Below are positions 33,601 to 42,261 of a stretch of 46,829 nt of DNA, piece by piece. The notes below the pieces were generated by a model, which saw nothing but the letters and a program-made list of their open reading frames with translations, was not told the DNA's origin and made no database searches. Each line of letters starts with the position of its first letter. The first letter of the stretch is position 1. A program made the position numbers and the translations under genes. Source of the DNA: Bacteroidota bacterium (GTDB lineage: Bacteria; Bacteroidota; Bacteroidia; Chitinophagales; S012-47); NCBI GenBank assembly GCA_024276745.1, contig JAJRWN010000093.1:1-46829 (forward strand), in the 5' to 3' direction.

Positions 33601-35184
33601 TCATAAATCGTTTACATTTATTTTTTGCCAGGGTTCAGCGGCATCCAGGCGGCTCGATTCGAAAGCAGCAAACAAAGCCCCCACAGCCATCACAAAAGCA
33701 ATGCTAGCAAAACCAATCATCCCCCAGGTTTGTTCGCTAGTCAGTGATAAAACCGATTCGGGGGTATAAAACAAGCGATAAATAACCACGAAACAAACCG
33801 TAATTAAAAAAATCAGTATATGCAGCATCATCGGCCGGGCAAAAGGACTTAGACCGCGGGCTGCTTTTTTTGCCGTAGGTATATAAGGAATTTTTTTATT
33901 AATCAAGGATAATAAGAATCCAAGCAAATAAACCGGCCAATTGGCAAATTTCAATATCATACCGCGCCAGTGCAATCCTTTTTCAGTAGCGGGGTCGCAC
34001 ATCCATCGCTGAACAAAAAGGTAAATAGCAGTACCAAAACCGGCCAGTGGTAACCAACGGATCAGAAAATTGACCAAATACATATTGGCAGGCAAAACAT
34101 TAAACCAGAAAAATAAAAATGGAATAATAAGAAAAGTAAATAAACTCAGTCCGTTTATATAATAGGTTCCGATAGCGATATAAGATAATTTTTGCCAAAA
34201 ACTAAGGGTAGAAAATAAAGCAGGAACTTCGGCAAACAAAACCTCATGAACCCCTCTGGACCATTTCAGTTGCTGTTTGCAGAAAGACCCAAAATCTTCG
34301 GGCACCAAACCACGGCTTACGATAACCGGATTATACACCGTTTTCCATTTTTTTCCGTGAATACGGATAGCTGTTACCAGATCTTCGGCCAAACCAATAC
34401 CGTGGCCTCCAATGCTTTCAAGGGCTTTTCGCCTGAAAGTACAATTGGCACCAATAGCAACAGCAGCATTAAAACCATGCATACCCATTTGAGTAGGTCC
34501 GTAAAAAGTATAGGTTTGCTCAGCGGCAGCACGTGCCGTAAACGAACGGTACTGATTATAATAAGCTTGTGAGACCTGCACATAGCCCACGTTTTCATCT
34601 TTAAAATAGCCCAATGTATGATGGAGAAATTCAGGAAAAGGAATATGATCAGGATCCAGGATAAGAATAAAATCTTCTGATGTTATTTTTAAAGCTGCAT
34701 TTACTTTACCGGCTTTGGCACCCGGCAAACCGACCAATTCGAGCCAAACGGCTCCGTGTTTTTCGGCTACTTTTCTAAAGCGTTCATCTTCGGTATCATC
34801 GAGCAAATAAGTAGTATGCGGATATTGTATATTAGCACAGGCTTCGAGGGTCTTTTCAAACATCGACAGTGGCTCACCGGGCGAACTGGTTGTAAATATG
34901 GCAACACTCATACCTTCGGGAGCCGGTATGGCTTTGGGTTTGCTGATACGCAAATAGCCGATCCAACTAATCAGCATGCGTAAGATTCCCCACCAAAAGA
35001 TTAGCGTTAATAAAATATACAATATCAAATTGTTTACATGCTCTTCTCTGAACCACCAATCGGCCAGGTTTATCATACTGAGAAAACCGGCAATCATCAA
35101 GGTAAGCAGTATAAATTTATCGCGAAAACGGGGTGCTTTAGCTTCCTTAAATGTCCATAAACCGCCTGCTCTTCGTTTGTTCAT
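33601..35184 (-). CDS. BcsA-like family 2 glycosyltransferase (polysaccharide synthase)
   Basis: This 527-residue inner-membrane synthase has two N-terminal helices (about 24-43 and 52-77), a cytosolic GT2 domain (about 90-320) and four or more C-terminal helices. All processive-synthase motifs are present: LLDDTEDE (Asp129/130), LDPDH (DxD, 177-179), GLAEDLVTAIRIHG (Glu-Asp at 267-268, the TED equivalent) and KQQLKWSRG (QxxRW equivalent with Lys, 304-308). It should polymerise and push a polysaccharide through the membrane. No PilZ c-di-GMP domain follows. It overlaps the upstream TPR/barrel gene by four bases (ATGA). The sugar is unknown; beta-1,4-glucan, mannan or a hexosamine polymer are all possible. 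Confidence 0.9.
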   Translation of the reverse strand: MNKRRAGGLWTFKEAKAPRFRDKFILLTLMIAGFLSMINLADWWFREEHVNNLILYILLTLIFWWGILRMLISWIGYLRISKPKAIPAPEGMSVAIFTTSSPGEPLSMFEKTLEACANIQYPHTTYLLDDTEDERFRKVAEKHGAVWLELVGLPGAKAGKVNAALKITSEDFILILDPDHIPFPEFLHHTLGYFKDENVGYVQVSQAYYNQYRSFTARAAAEQTYTFYGPTQMGMHGFNAAVAIGANCTFRRKALESIGGHGIGLAEDLVTAIRIHGKKWKTVYNPVIVSRGLVPEDFGSFCKQQLKWSRGVHEVLFAEVPALFSTLSFWQKLSYIAIGTYYINGLSLFTFLIIPFLFFWFNVLPANMYLVNFLIRWLPLAGFGTAIYLFVQRWMCDPATEKGLHWRGMILKFANWPVYLLGFLLSLINKKIPYIPTAKKAARGLSPFARPMMLHILIFLITVCFVVIYRLFYTPESVLSLTSEQTWGMIGFASIAFVMAVGALFAAFESSRLDAAEPWQKINVNDL

Positions 35185-36698
35185 TTGATCAACCGGTATT
35201 TTAATTGTATTCCGGCCCGGTTTCCAGTATAATAATGATTTAATTCGTAGCGATACCAGGCATGCAACTGCACAACATCATTAATATAATACGAAACATT
35301 TGCCCTGATATCGTAAGTTTTAAAACGATTTAGTGCCCAATTGGTTTGCAGCAACCATGTTCCGTTCTGGCTTGCTGAAAAGTATAACGCAGGATATTGG
35401 GATAAGGCAAACAATCCGGCATTTACTTTTACAGCAAATTCCCATTGCTCAACAGGTTTATAAGCTATATTCAGCAATAAGGAATGAATCTGCTGCCTGA
35501 AAGGAGTAAAATACGGATAATAATATCCGGCAGGATAGGCATTGGCAGCCGTATCTTTCAATAATTCGGACACCGGTAATACGGATACAAAGCGACCGGC
35601 TGCAGCATGACTATAGTTGGCTCCATAACCGGCCCGTATTTTCCATCTTGACGATTGAATCAATGGCCATAAACCCCAGGCATAATAGGATTGAACCTGA
35701 TTTTGATCTTCAAAGAAATCGCCTTGATAGCCCAACGAAAACCAAAAATGCCCGGGACGATACCACTTTAGCGAGCCATGCAAATAATAGCGCATAGTCA
35801 AGGTATCCAAAGCACTGAGATTATCCATATAAACCGAGCGTCCAAATGATGCCGATAAAACTAATTGTTTAAATAAGTTTCTATCGGCCGATAAACCATA
35901 AATTATTTTTGAACCCGAACCATTTTTATTTTGAAAATGATAAATACCTAACCAAGGTATTGTTCCAAGCCTGATTTTATTCCACCGGATAACATTCGAA
36001 ACCACTGCAGAGTAATGTCCAAAACAGGTAGTACCGGAGCCGGGTTGATCGAATTGCAAGCTTAAGTGAGGAGCCAGTAATGAAGATTTTCTTATTCCTC
36101 CTTCCATCTGCACGGTTTTTATACTATATGGTTGATTGTCGGCCTGCCATGAACCCGATAAGGAGAAATTTGCAGCAGAAGCCAAGTTTATTTCATGGAG
36201 CAGTTTTATTGCATTTTCATCGTCAGGATATGACAAAAGAAGTTTTTGCAAAATAATATTGGCTTTAACCATATTGCCCATCCAGTAGTTATTTTTTGCT
36301 TTGAGATAGAGCAATTCGATTTCAAGCGAATCGTTAATCAATAAACTGTCAATCAGCATTTCCGCTTCGTTGAGCTTTCCTGTATTTTGTAAAAAACGGG
36401 TATAATCTATGCTTAATTCACGCAGGTCAGGTTTAAGATGAATGGCTTTTTTAAAACTATTACGGGCAAATGCTGTTTTATTCAAAGCATAATTAACCTG
36501 TGCATACTTCCACCAGGCATAAACATCATCAGGATGAGCATCTAGATATCCGATGAGTAAAGTATTAGCCTCTTTAAGATGATTTTGTTGCCTCAGGCCA
36601 TTAACTTGCACCAGGGTATCGGGCGATTCATTGGTTTGTGCAAACAAAAATATATGAGCGGTAAGAAGAGTGGAAAACAGCAGGAGATATCTCAACAT
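35181..36698 (-). CDS. TPR protein with C-terminal YaiO-like outer-membrane barrel
   Basis: This 505-residue exported protein has a signal peptide (MLRYLLLFSTLLTAHIFLFAQ), then about four tetratricopeptide repeats (about 25-175; e.g. VYAWWKYAQVNYALNKTAFARNSFKKAIHLKP) and a beta-barrel of about 16 strands (about 185-505; KWYRPGHFWFSLGYQGDF, YDIRANVSYYINDVVQLHAWYRYELN). The last residues are AGIQLKYRLIK. TPR plus barrel is the layout of BcsC, PgaA and AlgK/E secretins that export synthase-made polysaccharides. It is the first gene of the operon and overlaps the synthase gene (ATGA). It is probably the periplasmic scaffold and outer-membrane exit channel. Confidence 0.82.
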   Translation of the reverse strand: MLRYLLLFSTLLTAHIFLFAQTNESPDTLVQVNGLRQQNHLKEANTLLIGYLDAHPDDVYAWWKYAQVNYALNKTAFARNSFKKAIHLKPDLRELSIDYTRFLQNTGKLNEAEMLIDSLLINDSLEIELLYLKAKNNYWMGNMVKANIILQKLLLSYPDDENAIKLLHEINLASAANFSLSGSWQADNQPYSIKTVQMEGGIRKSSLLAPHLSLQFDQPGSGTTCFGHYSAVVSNVIRWNKIRLGTIPWLGIYHFQNKNGSGSKIIYGLSADRNLFKQLVLSASFGRSVYMDNLSALDTLTMRYYLHGSLKWYRPGHFWFSLGYQGDFFEDQNQVQSYYAWGLWPLIQSSRWKIRAGYGANYSHAAAGRFVSVLPVSELLKDTAANAYPAGYYYPYFTPFRQQIHSLLLNIAYKPVEQWEFAVKVNAGLFALSQYPALYFSASQNGTWLLQTNWALNRFKTYDIRANVSYYINDVVQLHAWYRYELNHYYTGNRAGIQLKYRLIK

Positions 36699-36726
36699 TA
36701 TATTTGTTCAGCATCATTAAGTGCTG

Positions 36727-36757
36727 CAAAAATAATCAGTATCTGATTTGAAAACAA
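36727..36757 (-). promoter_or_regulatory. Promoter of the polysaccharide operon
   Basis: On the minus strand TTG (complement of 36755-36757), a 20-base spacer and TATTTTTG (complement of 36727-36734) match the consensus. Transcription would start near 36720, about 22 bases before the TPR/barrel ATG. Confidence 0.6.
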
Positions 36758-36812
36758 TCTGATGGCAGAAAAAGATTTTTGTTCAGATACACGTGTCAAA
36801 ATAAAATAAGTT

Positions 36813-37913
36813 TTATTCCTTATAAGATTGGGACACATTAAGTTGTTCGATTAAGGATGCAGCTCTTTCAGAAGCACCTGGTTTTCCCAGTTTTATACGC
36901 AGCGATTCATATTTTTTAAATATTTGTTTTCGCTTGTCATCATTCAACAAAAGTTTAAGCTCTTCAAGCATATTATCAACTGTCATTTCCTTTTGAATGA
37001 ATTCGCATAAAACAGCTTCATTCATCACCAGATTGACCAAAGAGATATAATTTACTTTTACCAGTCTTTTACCAATTAAGTAAGAGATTAAACTGCCTTT
37101 ATAGCAAACCAATTGGGGAACATTCAACAAAGCTGCTTCGAGGGTAGCTGTACCGGAAGCGACCAAAGCAGCTTTTGATTTTTTTAATATTTGAATGCTA
37201 TCGTCAAAAACAATATGCAGATTAGGCTTGTTTGAAAAACGGGCATAATATTCAGTGCCGATATGCTTCATAGCGGCAATCACAAAAGATTGTTCCGGAA
37301 CACGGCCGGCTACTTCAGCCATTAAAGGTAAATGTCGTTTAATTTCCTGCTTACGGCTACCGGGCAACAAAGCTATGATATTGCGGTTTTGATGCTCTGA
37401 TGTGTTCGAAAAAGCCGGGTCATCAAGCAGCGGATGTCCCACATAATGAGCTTCGATATTAAATTTTTTATAAAACGCTACTTCAAAAGGCAGAATGCAC
37501 AGCATTAAATCTACATCACGCTTAATATTTTTTACTCTTGATTGATGCCATGCCCATAATTGCGGAGAAATATACCAAACTACTTTGAAACCTTGTTGAT
37601 GTGCCCATTTTGCAATTTTCAGATTAAATCCGGGATAGTCAACCAGAATCAAAATATCAGTATGTTCTGTAAGAATATCATGTTTGCATTGTTTTAAAGC
37701 TTTCAAGATAGCAGGCAGGTTTTTAGCCACTTCCCAAAAACCCATAAAAGCAAGGTCTTGATAATGATGCAATAGTTTAGCCCCGGCCTTTTGCATTTTA
37801 TCGCCTCCCCAGCAAATAAAATTTGCATGTTTATCATGCTGCATTAAGGCTTTCATTAAGCGGGCCGCATGCAAATCACCGGAAGCTTCACCGGCCAGCA
37901 AGAAATAATTCAT
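36813..37913 (-). CDS. lpxB: Lipid-A-disaccharide synthase
   Basis: This 366-residue GT19 enzyme joins UDP-2,3-diacylglucosamine and lipid X to make the lipid A disaccharide. Motifs: FLLAGEASGDLHAARLM at the start, MGFWEVAKNLP, LVDYPGFNLKIAKWAH, YISPQLWAWHQSRVKNI, ILPFEVAFY, YVGHPLLDD, LLPGSRKQEIKRHLPLM and ALVASGTATLEAALLNVPQLVCYKG. It overlaps the upstream small membrane protein by four bases (ATGA). Length (about 360-380) is typical. It confirms an LPS-making outer membrane. Confidence 0.96.
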   Translation of the reverse strand: MNYFLLAGEASGDLHAARLMKALMQHDKHANFICWGGDKMQKAGAKLLHHYQDLAFMGFWEVAKNLPAILKALKQCKHDILTEHTDILILVDYPGFNLKIAKWAHQQGFKVVWYISPQLWAWHQSRVKNIKRDVDLMLCILPFEVAFYKKFNIEAHYVGHPLLDDPAFSNTSEHQNRNIIALLPGSRKQEIKRHLPLMAEVAGRVPEQSFVIAAMKHIGTEYYARFSNKPNLHIVFDDSIQILKKSKAALVASGTATLEAALLNVPQLVCYKGSLISYLIGKRLVKVNYISLVNLVMNEAVLCEFIQKEMTVDNMLEELKLLLNDDKRKQIFKKYESLRIKLGKPGASERAASLIEQLNVSQSYKE

Positions 37914-38236
37914 AAAACAAATTTAATAAGCACAAAAGGAATGATGAAGAATACAGTAGCGAGCAAAACCCCACGTGCCGAACGCAACCAATCCAGTTTT
38001 ATAAAAAGAAAAAACAAGGCAATATTCAGTAAACTGCCTATGGTCAGCACCTGTATCAGCAAATGATGATGATAAGAATATTGAAGAAATCCCACTAAGC
38101 TCAACGGGTGATCGACACCGGTATAGTGCGCCTCATTGAGATAATAGAGGTAATACAAACAACTACCGATAAAAGGTCCGATAAAACCGCTTAGCAAGCC
38201 AAGCCACCGGGTATTTTTGAAGTTAATCTTGTTCAT
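37910..38236 (-). CDS. Small three-helix membrane protein between surE and lpxB
   Basis: This 108-residue protein has three predicted helices (about 12-30, 60-78, 88-106) and a His-rich segment (LQYSYHHHLLIQ) between helices 1 and 2. It overlaps surE by 14 bases at its start and lpxB by four at its end, so it is translated as part of one operon. No named family is recognised. Its position suggests a role linked to envelope or lipid A synthesis, but this is only inference from neighbours. Confidence 0.7.
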   Translation of the reverse strand: MNKINFKNTRWLGLLSGFIGPFIGSCLYYLYYLNEAHYTGVDHPLSLVGFLQYSYHHHLLIQVLTIGSLLNIALFFLFIKLDWLRSARGVLLATVFFIIPFVLIKFVL

Positions 38237-38999
38237 GTAAATGCCATTTGTTTTTCAAAAATTCAATCGCTTTATGTGCGGTAAAATCAAATTGTACCGG
38301 CACTACGGACACAAATCCATTGGCCAGGGCCCATTCATCGCTATCATGCCCCAGATCATGATTTTCAAATTTTCCGGTAAGCCAATAATATTTCCTGCCA
38401 CGAGGATCGGTTCTTTCATCAAATTCTTCTTCCCATTTGGCAACAGCCTGCCGGCATATTCTCATACCTTTTATACCGGATTCGGGTAAAGCCGGGATAT
38501 TTACATTAAGCAGAACATCATCGGGAATACCCTCTGATAATATTTTTTCAGCAATTAAGCGGCTATATTTTTTAGCAACAGTCATATTGCCCGAGAAAGA
38601 ATAATCAAGCAAAGAAAAACCGGCTGCGGGGATACCTTCAATAGCTGCCTCCATAGCAGCAGACATGGTACCCGAATAGATGACATTGATGGAAGAGTTA
38701 GAACCGTGATTAATGCCCGAAACACAGAGGTCAGGCTTTTTTCCAATAATTTTATCTACCGCCAGTTTCACACAATCCACCGGAGTACCACTGCACTGAA
38801 ACGCTTCCACATCACCAAATTCGTCAACTGCTTCAAGCCTCAAAGGGTCGCCAATGGTAATGGCATGCCCCATAGCCGACATGGGCCTGTCCGGTGCAAC
38901 TACTACAATATTTCCCAAAGATTTAAGAGCATCGACCAATGCATGAATACCCGGAGCGGTTACTCCATCATCATTGGTTACAAGAATAGTCGGCTTCAT
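38223..38999 (-). CDS. surE: 5'-nucleotidase SurE
   Basis: This 258-residue phosphatase is taken from the ATG at 38999 (MKPTILVTNDDGVTAPGIHAL). Longer reading from 39023 would need a TTG start inside a TAAATTTG -7-like element (39021-39028). The SurE signature TNDDGVTAPG with the metal-binding aspartates is at the N terminus. VVVAPDRPMSAMGHAIT, CSGTPVDCVKLAV and VSGINHGSNSSINVIYSGTMSAAMEAAIEGIPAAGFS follow. The enzyme removes phosphate from nucleoside 5'-monophosphates. In Bacteroidota it is often beside lpxB, as here. Confidence 0.95.
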   Translation of the reverse strand: MKPTILVTNDDGVTAPGIHALVDALKSLGNIVVVAPDRPMSAMGHAITIGDPLRLEAVDEFGDVEAFQCSGTPVDCVKLAVDKIIGKKPDLCVSGINHGSNSSINVIYSGTMSAAMEAAIEGIPAAGFSLLDYSFSGNMTVAKKYSRLIAEKILSEGIPDDVLLNVNIPALPESGIKGMRICRQAVAKWEEEFDERTDPRGRKYYWLTGKFENHDLGHDSDEWALANGFVSVVPVQFDFTAHKAIEFLKNKWHLHEQD

Positions 39000-39101
39000 G
39001 ATAAACAATTTGATAAACAGCAAATTTAGAATTATTCAAACGATTTAATTTATTCATAAGATGCCTTAAATTCTCTACTTTTGATTTAAATATATAGATA
39101 T

Positions 39102-41081
39102 ATGCAGCAAAACCCTTCAGAAGGCAAATTATTGTGGACACCGGATTCAAAATGGATTGAGGCTACAAACCTTCATCAATATTGCGAATGGTTGAAACAT
39201 AAACACAAATTAAGTTTTGCCAATTACGATGAACTTTGGCAATGGTCGATAGATTTTCCTGAAAAATTTTGGGAAAGTATTTGGCAATATTTTGAGATTA
39301 AATCATACCGGCCTTATAACCATGTAGTAAGCAGCCAAGAAATGCCCGGTATTCATTGGTTTGAAGGGGCCACATTGAACTATGCAGAACATATTTTCAG
39401 AAAGAAATCTGATGAACGGCCGGCATTTTTGTATGAATCGGAAACGCATCCGCTCGAAGCCATTAGCTGGGATGAGTTGGAAGAAAAAACGGCAGCATTA
39501 GCATCGTGGTTGATGGCTGCCGGTATCCGTAAAGGTGATCGCATTGCAGCTTTTCTACCCAATACTCCTTATGCCGCTATCGGTTTTTTTGCTGCTGCCA
39601 GTATCGGAGCCATTTGGTCGAGCTGTTCGCCCGATTTTGGTTTTGATAGTGTGATAGACCGTTTCAAACAAATTGAACCCACCGTATTGCTGACCGTTGA
39701 CGGCTATACCTACAATGGAAAGGCTTTTGATAAAACAGAAGAAGTCAGGCGTATTTGCAAAGCATTAAACAGCCTGCAAGAAGTTATCGGAATCCCTTAT
39801 CTTTCCGATAAACCTGAATTTAATATTTCCGGATTAAGCCTATGGGAAGAGGTGATGAACAGTGCCCACGAACCCTTACAATTTGAAGCACTTCCTTTTG
39901 ATCATCCGATATGGATTTTATATTCATCGGGTACTACCGGCATTCCAAAAGCGATTACGCATAGCCACGGAGGGGTTTTAATTGAGCATTTGAAATTAAT
40001 GACATTACAAAATGATTGTCGAGAAGGAGATCGTTTTTTCTGGTACAGCACCACCGGATGGATGATGTGGAATATTGTGATGGCATCATTACTTAGCGGA
40101 AGCACCGGAATTTTGTATGACGGCAGTTTGGCCTATCCCGATATCAATAAACTATGGGCATTGGCCGAGCAGACAAAAATGAACTCTATGGGTATCAGTG
40201 CCGGATTTGTGACGGCCTGCATGAAACAAGGGGCCAATCCCGGGCAGTATGATTTATCGGCTCTCAGAATGATCGGATCAACGGGATCGCCTCTGGCTCC
40301 CGAAGGGTTCGACTGGCTATACGATAAAGTAAAAAAAGATCTTTGGTTGGTATCGCTCAGTGGTGGTACCGATGTATGCAGTGCCTTTGTGGGAGGTGCT
40401 CCTACCCTGCCCGTTTACAGCGGAGAAATTCAATGCCGTGCTTTGGGTTGTAAAATTGAAGCTTATGATTCGATGGGTGAACCCGTAATCAATGAAGTAG
40501 GTGAACTGGTCCTTTCGGCTCCTATGCCTTCCATGCCGGTTTTTTTCTGGAACGACCCGGGCAATGAACGCTACCTCAACAGCTATTTCGATATGTTTCC
40601 CGGCATTTGGCGTCATGGCGACTGGGTGAAAATAACACCTCGGGGAAGTTTGATTATTTATGGGCGCAGCGATGCAACGTTGAACCGGCAAGGCATTCGT
40701 ATCGGAAGCAGCGAAATATACCGGGCCTTGGATGATCTGGAAGAAATAAAAGACAGCCTAATCATTGGGATTGAATTGCCCGGAGGGGACTATTATATGC
40801 CACTTTTTGTCATGCTCAGTAAAAAGCAAAAGCTTGATGAACAACTCAAAAAAAAGATAAAAACAAGGATCCGGCAAAAATTCAGCCCAAGACATATACC
40901 GGATGAAATTATGGAGATACCCGATATACCCTATACGTTAAGCGGGAAAAAAATGGAAACACCGGTAAAACGTTTTCTGCAGGGTATGCCACTCGAAAAA
41001 GCTGTGAATCTGGGCTCATTGCGCAATCCGGATGCTTTTAATTATTTTGAAGAAATCCGGAATAAATTATTAGAAAAATAA
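39102..41081 (+). CDS. Acetoacetate--CoA ligase (acetoacetyl-CoA synthetase)
   Basis: This is a 659-residue AMP-forming acyl-CoA ligase of the acetoacetyl-CoA synthetase type. The N-terminal domain LWTPDSKWIEATNLHQY and MPGIHWFEGATLNYAEH is typical of this group. The P-loop-like YSSGTTGIPKAITHSHGG, SGGTDVCSAFVGG, then HGDWVKITPRGSLIIYGRSDATLNRQGIRIGSSEIYRAL and the catalytic Lys near PYTLSGKKMETPVKR are all intact. It activates acetoacetate, linking ketone bodies or polyhydroxybutyrate to central metabolism. A TACTTTTG element (39076-39083) is the probable -7 box. No partner genes are adjacent. Confidence 0.93.
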   Translation: MQQNPSEGKLLWTPDSKWIEATNLHQYCEWLKHKHKLSFANYDELWQWSIDFPEKFWESIWQYFEIKSYRPYNHVVSSQEMPGIHWFEGATLNYAEHIFRKKSDERPAFLYESETHPLEAISWDELEEKTAALASWLMAAGIRKGDRIAAFLPNTPYAAIGFFAAASIGAIWSSCSPDFGFDSVIDRFKQIEPTVLLTVDGYTYNGKAFDKTEEVRRICKALNSLQEVIGIPYLSDKPEFNISGLSLWEEVMNSAHEPLQFEALPFDHPIWILYSSGTTGIPKAITHSHGGVLIEHLKLMTLQNDCREGDRFFWYSTTGWMMWNIVMASLLSGSTGILYDGSLAYPDINKLWALAEQTKMNSMGISAGFVTACMKQGANPGQYDLSALRMIGSTGSPLAPEGFDWLYDKVKKDLWLVSLSGGTDVCSAFVGGAPTLPVYSGEIQCRALGCKIEAYDSMGEPVINEVGELVLSAPMPSMPVFFWNDPGNERYLNSYFDMFPGIWRHGDWVKITPRGSLIIYGRSDATLNRQGIRIGSSEIYRALDDLEEIKDSLIIGIELPGGDYYMPLFVMLSKKQKLDEQLKKKIKTRIRQKFSPRHIPDEIMEIPDIPYTLSGKKMETPVKRFLQGMPLEKAVNLGSLRNPDAFNYFEEIRNKLLEK

Positions 41082-41149
41082 ATTGAGCCTGACTTTGTGC
41101 CTATAGTTTCAGATGTGTCTTTCGAAGAGGACTCTGATGAGACAGCAAA

Positions 41150-42061
41150 TCAATTTTTTTTCTTCCGGTACATCGGATGAAATTGAATCAAGGTATCGCG
41201 CAAATATTGCCGGTCGAGATGGGTATAAATTTCTGTTGTAGTAATGGATTCGTGTCCCAGCATTTCCTGAACCGCTCTCAGGTCGGCACCCCCTTCCACC
41301 AAATGGGTGGCAAAACTATGCCGGAAAGTATGGGGGCTAATATTTTTGCTAATACCGGCTTTTTTTGCCAGTGCTTTAACGCATGTAAAAACAGTAATCC
41401 GGCTTAAAGGACGACCAAATTTATTCAAAAAAATCAAATCTTCTGCTTTGGGGTCGATCTTGAGCTGCCGTCTGGCACCATCAATATAAATCCTGATATA
41501 TTTCATGGCCTGATTGCCCATAGGAACCAGTCGTTCCTTACTACCTTTACCCATTACCCTCAGAAATCCTATATCGGGATAATAATCTGAAATCTTTAGA
41601 TGGCAGAGTTCGGATACACGCAATCCGCAACCATACAAGGTTTCGAGTATAGCCCGGCTCCGCTGTCCTTCCGGTGTCGAGTGATTGATAACAGAAAAAA
41701 TACTTTCTATCTCTGCAAGACTTAATACCTGTGGTAATTTCCGGCCCAGTTTAGGCCCTTCTATTATTTCAGTAGGGTTGGCATCAATCAGGTCTTCCAT
41801 CAGTAGGTATTTATAAAATGCTTTCAATCCCGAAAGCGCCCTGGCTCTACTGCGAGCTGACAAGCCTTCATCTTCAAGCCACGCCAGAAAATTGTCCAAC
41901 TCATTGGTGCTAATCTGCTCTGCTCCCTCTACATGATGATCTATTGCCCAGGTTTTAAATTTCTGGATATCACACATGTAAGCTTCAACTGAATTTGCAG
42001 CCAATGATTTTTCGAGCCTTAAATAAGTATTAAATCCATTAATAAGTGAGGTCCATTCCAT
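41150..42061 (-). CDS. xerD: Site-specific tyrosine recombinase XerD
   Basis: This 303-residue recombinase resolves chromosome dimers at dif, together with XerC. The catalytic set is complete: Arg148 (GLRVSEL), Lys172 (GKGSKERLVPM), His244-x-x-Arg247 (HTFRHSFATHL), His270 (LGHESITTT) and nucleophile Tyr279 (IYTHLD). The N-terminal SAM-like core-binding domain (about 1-95) is present. Length fits XerC/XerD and not most phage integrases, and no att site or cargo is adjacent. Telling XerC from XerD needs a tree; the LEDEGLSARSRARALSGLKAF motif leans to XerD. Confidence 0.9.
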   Translation of the reverse strand: MEWTSLINGFNTYLRLEKSLAANSVEAYMCDIQKFKTWAIDHHVEGAEQISTNELDNFLAWLEDEGLSARSRARALSGLKAFYKYLLMEDLIDANPTEIIEGPKLGRKLPQVLSLAEIESIFSVINHSTPEGQRSRAILETLYGCGLRVSELCHLKISDYYPDIGFLRVMGKGSKERLVPMGNQAMKYIRIYIDGARRQLKIDPKAEDLIFLNKFGRPLSRITVFTCVKALAKKAGISKNISPHTFRHSFATHLVEGGADLRAVQEMLGHESITTTEIYTHLDRQYLRDTLIQFHPMYRKKKN

Positions 42062-42141
42062 AGCGGCTTGAACGAAATATTATGTTAAGTTGTTGCATCC
42101 GTTTTTTGCTGGTCTTACCCGTTTCAGAAAAATAAAAATGA

Positions 42142-42247
42142 TTGATAAATAAAAGATTAACTTTAAGCAAACGAAATACCTTCGTTTATCAATTTGGAAC
42201 TATCATCGCGCTTTTTGTGCTTATTCAAAGCCGGCTTGATAAATAAA
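42142..42247. repeat. Repeats upstream of the TauE/SafE gene
   Basis: The 200-base gap between xerD and the TauE/SafE gene holds TTGATAAATAAA twice (42142-42153 and 42236-42247) and its inverse TTTATCAA (42185-42192). It also has a perfect AAACGAA/TTCGTTT hairpin (42169-42187). These may be regulator sites for the downstream operon; no known motif is recognised. Confidence 0.35.
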
Positions 42248-42261
42248 TTAAAATTTCGATT

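Noticed and set aside
36813..39023. Whole lipid A gene cluster
   Set aside because: Only lpxB is present. Neighbours surE and the small membrane protein are not lipid A enzymes, and lpxA, lpxD and lpxC are outside the window.
41150..42061. Tyrosine recombinase as integrase of a mobile island
   Set aside because: Length, motifs and lack of att sites or cargo fit the housekeeping XerD. It is not tRNA-linked.
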